Of a stretch of DNA of 64,000 bases, positions 38,280 to 46,888 are shown piece by piece (position 1 is the stretch's first letter; every line of letters starts with the position of its first letter). The stretch lies in NCBI GenBank assembly GCA_022559845.1, contig CM040123.1, forward strand, positions 296,224,642-296,288,641, given 5' to 3'. The notes beneath the pieces are model-generated. The model ran no database searches, had not been told where the DNA came from, and saw only the letters and a program-made list of their open reading frames with translations. This DNA comes from Amorphophallus konjac (lineage: Eukaryota > Streptophyta > Magnoliopsida > Alismatales > Araceae). Made by a program: the position numbers and the translations under genes.

Positions 38280-38575
38280 TATCATCATAAGACAAGGGGT
38301 TCAAATGGGATCACTTTCAGCCTCAGTGGAGCATCTATGGCCTCAAGAATGGCAGGACGACCTTTTTGCATGAGAACTGCTCCCATGCCAGTTCCACTAG
38401 CATCACACTCGACTACAAAAGTTTCTGAAAAATCAGGCAAGTCAAGAACTGGGGCAGTTGACATAGCCTCTTTAAGCTGTAAGAAGGCTTGATGAGAAGA
38501 TGGGCTCCAACTATAACTGTCCTTCTTAAGAAGACTGGTCAGAGGTGCAGCAAGAGATTTTACTATCAGCTCATG
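38280..38575 (-). pseudogene. Captured Ty3/gypsy RT-RNase H fragment
   Basis: The minus frame reads [62 protein letters not shown]. This is the RT thumb and start of RNase H of a Ty3/gypsy element, including the conserved ECDAS. It is open over about 95 codons, with no flanking pol. It differs from elements A and D and lies inside the CACTA boundaries. Confidence 0.85.
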
Positions 38576-38604
38576 GAGGAAGCACTTAACTGTTACTGAT
38601 CAAT

Positions 38605-38890
38605 CCTTTCCATACTCTCTCATTTGGTCTACCTACATTCCCCCCAAAGTTTCTCTATTCCTATGGAAGCTCATCCATGGAATTTTACCCACTGATAGAA
38701 GAGTCCAGCAGAGTGGAATATCATTGTGTTCTAAAAACTTATGCTGTCCAAATGCTTAGATTGAGTCAACCACTCACCTTCTCTTACATAGCAAGCTGTC
38801 AGCTGCCACTTGGGCTCTGCTTAAGCCCTGCATTCATATTGATCCCCCTCATGATGGCTGCCAATGCCATCTTATTGGAGCCCCCCTCCC
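38605..38890 (+). pseudogene. Captured LINE fragment (zf-RVT region)
   Basis: The plus frame reads WSTYIPPKVSLFLWKLIHGILPTDRRVQQSGISLCSKN, then a stop, then IESTTHLLLHS and TWALLKPC. This is the zinc-binding reverse-transcriptase-associated region (zf-RVT) found at the end of plant LINE ORF2. It lies 30 bp from the gypsy fragment, in opposite coding sense. Confidence 0.7.
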
Positions 38891-39640
38891 CAGTCTCTTC
38901 CCACTGACCCCCACCACACGCCGGAGTGGCTCCGGTGATATTGCACCCCCACCCCCACCCTTCGACCAAAAGTCATCCCAACCCCTCCCTACCCCCTTTC
39001 TCCCTCTAGCAATATTCGGGTGAGCTCGCGGCCCCACACCCTCCCAACCAGCAGTCCCCACCCCGGACCCCTTGTAGCACCTCTCCCTTAACCCCCCACT
39101 CCCAGAGTAGCCCCCCTAGATCCGCCTGAACTCTCCTCCCCCGGACCCCCCACCCTCCCAGAGATGAGCCCCTACCCCAGACCCTCTGTTGGATCCCCCC
39201 TCTCTGAACCACCCCACTCCTAGAGCAGCCCCCCCTCGGACCTACCGCAATCGAACCCTCCTCCCCTAGACTCCCCCCCACTGGAACTTCGCACCCTCCC
39301 AGCCAGTAGCCCCCACCCCGGACCCCCCACCGGAGACCCCCTCCCTGAAATCCCCACTCCCAGAGCAGCCCCTCACCCACCGAAACCCTCCTCCAGACCC
39401 CCCATCGGAACCCCCCCACCCTCCTAACCCACAGCCCCCACCCTGGACTCCCTGCCGGATCCCACTGCGCGCCTGAACCGCCCTCTGCCAGAGCACCCCC
39501 CGGCCCCCTCCGCTCTTGACCCTCCTTCCCGAAAACCGCTGCTGGAACCCCTCTCCCTGCCAGACCAACCTCCCCCTCCCGGATCGGCTAGAACCCCCGC
39601 CCTCCCTGATGATCCCCAAGCTTTAAAAAAAAAGGAACAA
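38891..39640. repeat. C-rich degenerate repeat region in CACTA
   Basis: About 700 bp of very C-rich plus-strand sequence built from loosely repeated blocks such as CTCCCAGAGCAGCCCC and CACCCCGGACCCCC. The minus (transposase-sense) strand therefore has many GGGG runs. No convincing gene is present. Confidence 0.7.
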
Positions 39641-40079
39641 CAAATGCAACAATGGCGATGGTGGAGGCGCGTCAGGTAGGGAGAGTTTTACAGAGAGAGG
39701 GTGAGGGAGGGGGCTTACCAGACCAGAGAGGATGGCTTGGAGGATGGCGACAACGCGACACTGGCGGCGACAACGAGGACGGCTTCGATGGCAACGACGA
39801 GGACGGCTTCAACGGCAACGGTGAGGGGGGCTCTGCGGGGACGACGACGACGAGGAAGGCTTCGACGACGATGGCGAGGGCGACTTTGGCCGCGACGGCG
39901 AGGGCGGCTTTGGCCGCGACGGCGAGTACGGCACCGGCAGTCTCTCCTTGGCAAGGAGATAGTGGAAAGAGAGTGAGAGGGAGAGTGGGAGTGAGACGGA
40001 GATCGCGGGGGAAGGGGGGAAGAAGGGGGGAAAGCTCCGTCGTGGGGGAAGGGGGGAAAGTTTCGATGGAGGTAAAGAA
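39641..40079. other. GACGAC/GGCGAG low-complexity stretch in CACTA
   Basis: Imperfect trinucleotide-like repeats (ACGACGAGGAC, GGCGAGGGCGGC). The open frames on both strands are Arg/Ala-rich and look like by-products of composition. It probably belongs to the 5' flank of TNP2. Confidence 0.5.
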
Positions 40080-40320
40080 TATTTGTAACGGATTTCAGAC
40101 GGATTATTTTCATCTGAATATCCGTCTCAAATCACGACGGATATAAAGACGGAATATATTCCGTCTATAATTATAGATGGATCTTCAGAGAGAATATAGT
40201 ATGTCGTTAATAACAACGAATTTGTAACGGAAACTAATCCGTCACAAATACAGACGGATTTTACGACGGAAAAATATCCATCTGAAATATCCGTCTGAAA
40301 TCCCACTTTTTTTGGTAGTG
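40080..40320. repeat. CACTA right subterminal repeats and terminal inverted repeat
   Basis: ATCCGTCTGAAAT motifs in both orientations from 40090, ending in the terminal inverted repeat at 40290-40320 (...GGTAGTG), followed by the TTC duplication. Confidence 0.93.
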
Positions 40321-40329
40321 TTCCCTACG

Positions 40330-41930
40330 TTCTGGCCAAGTCTACACAACGCTTGCCTGACTTCTGTTTCAAGTCTATACATTCGTTACTAAGGCAAAGT
40401 CTACACATTGGCTCAGGGTCTTCAAGTCTGTACAGAGTTCAAAGCCTATACATTGTTCACTCAGCTTCTTCATGTCTATACAGAGTCTTCATCTTCTGAA
40501 GGCTGTACATTCGTTTGGGAAGTCTATACATTCTTTCATCTGAAGCTTCATCAAGTCTGTACAACACTGCTTTGTCAAAGCCTATACATCGCAGCTATGT
40601 TGAAGTCTGTACAGCCAGTCTCTTGCCAAAGTCTATACATCGTGAATCATCAAGTCTGTACACGGTTCAGTTGTTTTGGCATGTCTACTCATCATGAAGT
40701 CTATACATCCGATTGGCTTTGCATTGCCCAAGTCTGTACAGCCCTTTCCCTTTCAAGTCTACACATTGTGCTTTGTAGCTCACCATGTCTATACATTGCT
40801 CACAGCACACACGTTCAGCCTGAAGTCTGTACAGCCTTGGCAAATGCTCCTAAGTCGATACATCACAATGTCTGTACATCGCTGTGTCAAGCCTTCCAAG
40901 TTTGTACAGCCCAAGTCTGTACAACCACTGTCTCACTTGGACTTGAAGTCTATACAGTGGTCTGTCTCTGTAAGCGTCTCAAGCTGCAAGTCTGTACAAC
41001 CTACAGTGCATCGTCTCTTCAAGTATGTACAGCCTTGGCGTATGCATCTTAAAGTCTAAACATTGTGGGGCTTTGAATCTTCAAGTCCATACATCCATGC
41101 ATGATGCGTCGACCCCCCTCTTGGATGCGTCGACGCCCCCAGACTACCAAGTCTATACATCAGCCTTTACGTTACAAGTCTATACAGCGTGCATTGTTCA
41201 AAAAAAGTATACACAGTCATTGTCTGTTGGCATCACGAAGTCTATGCATTGCTTGTGCATCATAGTCTGTACAGTGTCTCAAGTTGGCTAAGTCTATACA
41301 CTCTCTCACATTGTTCACACTTGCTTCATTGCTATTTCTAAGTCTATACATCGGTTGGTTCGTTAAGTCCATACAATGCATATGTTCATCAAAGTCCATA
41401 CATTGCATTGTCTTCAACCAAGTCCATACATTCTGTTCCTTTGATCAGCAAGTCTATACACACTTCAGTTGTGCATCTCCTTCAAAGACGAAGTGTATAC
41501 ATCCTTCCAAGCATTCAAGTCTACACACTCGTTGTTAAGCCTTTGCATCGAAGTCTATACAGCATGTGTCTTGTGTGAAGTCTATACAGCCTGTGGCTTG
41601 TTCATCAACTGAACGATCTTCAACAGAGTATATACTCTTTAGAAGTTAAAGTCTGAACAGCCTTCTATGAAGACTGTACACACTCAGTTGACCTTCAACT
41701 CTATACACACGATATAACCTACAAGCCTATACACTCGATTGTTAGGCCTTCAACCCTATACACTCGATTGTTAGACTTAAGTCTATACACTCGATTGTTA
41801 AGTGTTCAAGTCTATACACTCTATCCTTCACAAGAAGTCTGTACACTCGATTGTTAACCTTCAAGTCTATACACTCAAGCTGCATCTTGCCTGTACACAC
41901 TCTGTTAACAGCCTGAACCATGTATATACA
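40330..41930 (+). repeat. AAGTCTATACA interspersed array, right part
   Basis: About 50 copies of the 11-bp core AAGTCT(A/G)TACA, one per roughly 25-45 bp, with unrelated spacers. A second GTCGACCCCCC pair lies at 41107-41135. It is upstream of the E TATA box. Confidence 0.92.
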
Positions 41931-42049
41931 TCCAACTGATTTCTTCTTATGTTTGTGTGACATGTACTGTTCGTAAAGCCTTGAAGTGCATGTGTTCCGA
42001 GGTAGGCACCTGGCACGTGATCCGAGGATAACGCCCTAAATGCTGCAGC

Positions 42050-42057
42050 TATAAATA
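42050..42057 (+). promoter_or_regulatory. TATA box of LTR E
   Basis: TATAAATA within GCTATAAATACAAAGCC, followed by an A/G-rich leader. It separates U3 (AAGTCTATACA array) from the transcribed part. Confidence 0.75.
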
Positions 42058-42432
42058 CAAAGCCGCCTCCATCTGAAGACGCATGAAAAGAAAAAGAGAA
42101 GATAAGAAAGAGGAAGAGAGTGATCGAGAGAGAAGATAGAGCTGCAGAACGGCAGTGAGCAGAAGAAGAAGAAAGAAGAAGAAGAAAGAAGAGACAGAGA
42201 GAGAGCCTGCGAAAGAGAAGAAAAAGAAGAGTGAGAAGAAGAGAGAGCTAAAGCAAAGGAAGCTTCAACTGAAGATCAGTCTTTGCTGGACCGTGGATCA
42301 AATCCAGGCCAGCCAGCTCCTGCGAGAGCCACAGTTTGATTTTATTTTTCCAGCCTTTTGTTGCTGCGGTTTTGTTTTTCCTTTTAACCATTCAACAGTT
42401 GTTCCTCCGATTCTCTACTGTGAGGTCGGGTT

Positions 42433-42718
42433 CCCTCCGGTTGGGAGGAAGAGAGGTCCGAGACCTCTAGTTTGCAGGTGACTTGGTGTCATCTGTGCTT
42501 CCCTCTGGGTTTCAGAGGAAGAGAGACTTAGGTCTCTAGGTACCCCTCCGGTTTGGAGGAAGGGAGGATTGGTCCTCCGGTTCTGGTCTTGTGGGTTGCA
42601 AGACTAGGTGTTCCCTCCTGGTCTGGAGGAAGAGAGACTTGCGTCTCTGGTTTCCAAGTGGCTAGGAGTCACTTGGGGTGTCCCTCCGGTTGGGAGGAAG
42701 AGGGGAGGTTGTTCCCCT
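42433..42718 (+). repeat. Train of 13 short stem-loops in LTR E leader
   Basis: Consecutive inverted repeats: CCCTCC/GGGAGG (42433), AGAGGTC/GACCTCT (42452), TGAC/GTCA (42479), CCTCT/AGAGG (42502), AGAGAC/GTCTCT (42522), CCTCC/GGAGG (42545), GGAGGA/TCCTCC (42563), GTCTTG/CAAGAC (42586), CCTCC/GGAGG (42614), AGAGAC/GTCTCT (42633), CAAGTG/CACTTG (42655), CCCTCC/GGGAGG (42682), AGGGGA/TCCCCT (42701). Loops are 3-10 nt. Stems are arranged as two-hairpin units. Confidence 0.9.
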
Positions 42719-43082
42719 GGTCAAGCTATGTGGCAGCAATTTTGTTGCAGACTGAGTCTGCAGTTTCTAGCCTAGCTAGTGGAAGCCTCACTCTGGTTTG
42801 GAGTGAGGGGTGGACGTAGGTCTTTGGACCGAACCACCTAAAAATCTTGGTGTTCTCTTGTGGTTTGTTTTTTTTCCTTATATGTTATTTTCTCTGCTGC
42901 GCTCTTTAGATGCTTGCTTAGGAGCGTGTGAGGGCTAAGAGATTTGTGTTGTCTTGCTGAGTTCCTTCTAAGTATTTTCAGCACATTTCATCAAGTGCTC
43001 TTAATTCCGCATACTTGAGCATTAGAGTTTAATTGGGCGATATTTGGAGCAGGATACATTCACCCCCCCTCTGTATCCAGGC

Positions 43083-43727
43083 CTTGCATCCTATCATGTT
43101 TCGGACAATAGGGGTACCCTCATTGTCCCCTTCATCCACCTCCATATCACACTCAGAGTCTAAGGAAAAATAACTGTCACGATTGTCATCGATATAAACC
43201 TCATCATCAGATATATCATCCTCCCTAAATAGAGTCTCTGCCTCATTATTGCCTGGAGGCACAACCTCAACATACTCACTGTCATCTCCTAATGGATTCC
43301 AGTGTGGATCATTTTCTGAAGGCATTACATTTTTTATCTTGGACTTTCTTCTTGTCATAGATGTTACTGTCTTCATATGTGGATCAGAAAAAGCTAAAGG
43401 CACTCCAATATATTGTGTGGCAACATATAGTACAATGCACAAATCATGGCTATACTTATCAAACAGAGAAATCACATCCTGGTCTGAAGTAATTCTCACA
43501 TATTTCTTAGGCCTCAAATTTGATACTAAAGCGTAGAAATCAATCGTCTGGTCATGTCCCCATTTGGTGACTTGAGAAGCTAACACTCTCAGCTCTCTCA
43601 AATGAGCATAATCTCTTTCAAATGAGTAGGTTTCCTGTCTAAAACCTATGGGGATCATTCTTCCTTCTTCCTCGGTAGTCTTAAAATGCCCTCCATAGTG
43701 AAGTTTCAATGTGAATGTGTCAGCCAT
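43083..43727 (-). pseudogene. MULE N-terminal exon (PB1-like region)
   Basis: Minus frame starting MADTFTLKLHYGGHF, the typical start of plant MULE transposases, followed by SFERDYAHLRELRVLAS, VRITSDQDVISLF and an acidic stretch, ending NMIGCKAW where LTR E begins. It has no internal stop. The downstream zinc and catalytic regions of the same gene lie at 22856-24950, 18 kb away because of E and the nested CACTA. Confidence 0.8.
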
Positions 43728-44251
43728 AACTGTACTTTCGATGCTTCAAATAAGATAGAATACAAAAGTAAAATAAAGGGGATGATAAGTTTGTATACAA
43801 CACATAATATAGTGCAAACATTCTTAGCAAATAGGTCTTGTACAATTAGCAAAAACTACAATTCAAACCTCAATTAATAGGTATGGACCACAAGCACGTC
43901 CACTCCAAATAGTCCAACTATTTGTGGGCCACCTTGATTCACTGCTGTCTAGATGGGAATATCCCCTACACATATAGAAGACGGTACTAAACTTTACTTA
44001 AAATAAATAATAGATAAATCAAATGAACTATAAACAAACAAATCAAGCATGCCACTTGTTTCCTATTTTATCTCACAAAAAAGGCACTACGGGACCACAG
44101 TCACTTTCAATCCAACAAGTTCAATTTCTATAGGGTCTACTCCTTCCCTTTCTCCTGTCTCGTTCTGAAGCTGCAAATAAACAAAAGGGTCAAATCTCAT
44201 ACGAAGACAATAAATAATGCACCCCCTAAACCCTAATAAACAAACCTCATC
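43728..44251 (-). other. MULE upstream sequence
   Basis: AT-rich sequence upstream of the MULE start, probably leader, intron or promoter. No coding motif. It is cut by element D at 44252 and resumes at 54329. Confidence 0.45.
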
Positions 44252-46821
44252 TGTAACGACCCGAGAATCCGATTACCGGGAAGGCCCGATAACTCGAGAC
44301 TCGCACCGCCACCCACGAGTCCGAAGACTCAGAAGGGTTAAAAGGATGGTGTGGAGACTACACAAGTATCACAAATAATTGTAGAAATTAAATAATTATA
44401 TAATTAAGCAAGAAATAAATTAACAGTTTATATGATACATGCTCCACAAGATATAATAAAATAACAACAGCAGTAGTCCACAACTAGTACAGAGACAAGA
44501 AAGAAAAGTACAGCTACACGGGACATACCCCGGCTCTGACCTCTGGAACTAACGCTGGGCACCTGAACCACGCTGAGCCTCAGACGCGCGCCCCTGAGGC
44601 CGCGACTCACCTGAAGCATGGTGAAAACACGCAGGGAATGAGTCTCGGAACCAGACTCAGTAGAGATCACTCGAACCCTACCTCGCAAACGGAGAAACCG
44701 CTACGCTAGCAGTAAGCGAGTACCTCGGAAAGGGAAGCCCTGCAATCTACAAAACACCGATCTCATGGCACGAAAATTGATACATGTGCCACGGTGGAAC
44801 GACCGAAACACCATGGTCAACACGACAAAACCCGAAGGTCGAAGTCGCATGACTGACAGTCTGTCACTCCCGACTCGACAGGAGTACCTCCCACTAGAAG
44901 CACAGTCGGTAGCGTCCCCTAACGTCTTACACCGCACCGCAGGTGAACTGCCTGATGTGGTAGCTCCTACCAAAGGCACGAACACCGCACAAGTAACCAC
45001 AAACAAGTGACTAGCTGGGGTCACGCTCGTCAACGTGGGTCCAACCGCCCCCAACCACATGTGCACACACAGACCAGGCGTCCCTGGTCTGGCCCTCTGA
45101 CCGATTTTCCCCTCAGCCGGACTCTGGCTGCAAGACGTGGGGCCTGACGGAAACCGGTCCACAAACCGTCTCTATGGGTAGCCTCTCCACCACTCCATGG
45201 TGGGACCACACGCGTGTAAGCAGGCTACAACTAGTGGAGGGTGACTACGGAGTAGACTCTCAAGTCAACGGAAAACAACGTCCGCATCCGACGACGTACG
45301 GGGACCGTCCCACGTACCAGCACCGTCGCATGGTGACCACGGTCGGAAAAGAAATGGGGCTGCAAACCACCCGGGACAACCCTGAGCCTGACGGTCTACC
45401 CTAGACGCATCACAGGCTTTGACGGTCGAAGGTTGGACCATCACAGCCATCTGACGGCCCAACACAGGGGCGTCAGACACCCAGTGCAAAACAGGGTGTA
45501 ACGCACCTACCCTGGTGCATCACAAGACAAGCGAAAACATACTGTGACGCGTGCCACCTGGTGCGTCACAGGCCCTGACGCACTCAGCCTGGTGCGTCAC
45601 AGGCTATAACGGACCAAGCTTGGTGTGTTACGGTGTGGGAATGTGTCCACTCTAACGCACCCACACAGGGGCGTCACAAGGCTGTGACGCGCCAAGCCTG
45701 GTGCGTCACATGCCTCGACCCCCAACAGTCAAAAACCCAACGGTCAAAAGCCAACGGTCGAACGCCCCTGACGGTCCAACCCAGGTGCATCACAGCACCT
45801 GTGGCGATCTATCGTGGGACCGTCACAGCCCACAGACCCCAATTGGCTGAACATAGGGCTGTAACGCACCCACCTGGGCGCGTTACATAGCGTGACGGTC
45901 ATTGGAAGGACCGTCACACCCGCCCGAGGGCGAAACAGTGGAAAACGCGCAAAAAATTGACCACGCCCCCGTGCCTCCACCGGAGAGGGGGAAATCAAAG
46001 GGGAATACCCCTGGGGAGCCCTAGCATGCTTCTAAGCCATCAAAATGTGAAATCATGGCTCAAATCCATAGATCGGGCGAACTCTCCCCAAATCATGGAA
46101 AGCTCCAAACCTGGATGAATACCCATCTCTCGGCCTCCCCTCGGCCTACAAATCGCGGGAAAGGAAGGCAAGAGGCTAAGGGACGTCACCCTAACTCAAA
46201 TGTGCCCCGAGGCGCGTCGGATCGACCACAATCGCAAGAAATCGCTTGAAAACCCTTGTTCTTCCTTGAGCTCCCACGGTTCACGAACGCCCTACGATCA
46301 CCTCGCCATCGCCGTCGTCACCTCGCCGCCGCCCCGTGCCGTCTGCAGCCGGAGGTGGTGCCGCCGCGGTCTCGTGGGATGAAGAAGAGGGGGAGAGGGG
46401 CGTCCTCACGGTGGGGGAGAAAGGAGGAAGAAGAAGAAGAAAGAGGGTGGGGAGAGAGAGAAAAAAAGGGGGGGTATTTATAGAAAATCCAAAAATTTTA
46501 AAAAAATATCAAAAAATTGAAAATCACGTTTCCGCGATCCTTGGAACGCACCGATCGCAACGGTACCACTGTCGCCTAGGTGAACGACCCGGTTCACCCG
46601 CAACAAGGTTCCGAAGGAATTACCGAAACACACACCGGGAATCGGAAAACACACGCGGAAAAATCGCAGAACTCTTCCGGGCCTCCGAAACAACTCCGGA
46701 TCGCACCGATCCGAACACGAAAGATGTCCGAAACGAAATTTCGGACACAACGGAGTCGGACACTCCAAGAAACCAGATCCGAGACCCACGAAGAAGGATC
46801 TGAAAGGTCCGGGATATTACA
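44252..46821 (-). repeat. Element D 3' LTR (left copy)
   Basis: 2570 bp. A TATAAATA box on the minus strand lies at about 46476-46484, 340 bp from the LTR's 5' end, so most of the LTR is transcribed. It contains the TGACGC/GCGTCA palindrome array at 45448-45925. Confidence 0.93.
45448..45925 (-). repeat. TGACGC/GCGTCA stem-loop array in element D LTR
   Basis: About ten inverted repeats, including CTGACG/CGTCAG, TGTGACGC/GCGTCACA (twice), CTGACGCA/TGCGTCACAG, TAACGGACC/GGTGTGTTA, TGTAACGC/GCGTTACA and GTGACGGT/ACCGTCAC, mostly with CC(A/T)GG-containing loops of 10-12 nt. The same array recurs at 52955-53435. Confidence 0.9.
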
Positions 46822-46836
46822 GCCCTCCCCCCTTAA
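46822..46836 (-). other. Polypurine tract of element D
   Basis: GCCCTCCCCCCTTAA on plus, purine-rich on minus, abutting the 3' LTR; followed by TTCATCCTCGAAATT as in Del-type elements. Confidence 0.75.
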
Positions 46837-46888
46837 GGAAATTCATCCTCGAAATTGAGAACAACCCAAGGGGAAAGAAGAGGAAGAC

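Larger units (their letters stand above)
25878..40320 (-). mobile_element. CACTA (En/Spm) DNA transposon, 14,443 bp
   Basis: The ends are CACTACCAGAAAAAG... and ...CTTTTTTTGGTAGTG, which form inverted repeats of about 30 bp with two or three mismatches. The 3-bp duplication TTC (25875-25877 and 40321-40323) is exact. Subterminal regions are packed with ATCCGTCTGAAA-type direct and inverted motifs. Both genes read on the minus strand: TNP2 transposase (33283-37341) and a TNPA/Ptta-type protein (26699-33157). It is larger than many CACTAs because of arrays in introns and captured retroelement fragments in the 5' third. It is inserted in the AAGTCTATACA array of LTR E. Confidence 0.95.
24951..43079 (+). 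mobile_element. Element E: copia-type solo LTR, interrupted by CACTA
   Basis: The left end TGTTTTGTTGTG...GATTTTGATGATAGCAAGC and right end CATTCACCCCCCCTCTGTATCCA are typical of SIRE/Maximus-like copia LTRs. A TATA box lies at 42050 and no gag-pol is present. Removing the CACTA and its 3-bp duplication leaves about 3.7 kb. The LTR sits between codons of the MULE gene: the N-terminal exon is to the right and the remainder to the left. I could not find a clean 5-bp duplication (ATGCA versus TTGCA is the best candidate), so both ends are uncertain by a few bases. Most of its U3 is the AAGTCTATACA array. Confidence 0.75.

Noticed and set aside
39652..40146. A 164-codon plus frame in the CACTA 5' region
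   Set aside because: Low-complexity Asp/Gly/Ala/Thr runs from GAC/GGC repeats, running into the subterminal repeats, with no recognisable domain.
40408..41052. A 214-codon plus-strand open frame full of QVCT/SVYT repeats, with sister frames at 40676-41059 and 25397-25669
   Set aside because: It is produced by the AAGTCTATACA motif, which contains no stop in these frames. There is no start context or domain, and spacers are unrelated. Treated as non-coding LTR sequence.
25260..41930. CRISPR-like look of a short repeat with variable spacers
   Set aside because: The repeat is only 11 bp, degenerate and irregularly spaced, in a plant LTR, with no cas genes. It is not a CRISPR array.
24946..43088. 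A 5-bp target duplication ATGCA/TTGCA for LTR E
   Set aside because: One mismatch in five, and the right end would then not finish in CA. Joining the MULE frame across it leaves a shift. The boundaries are left approximate.
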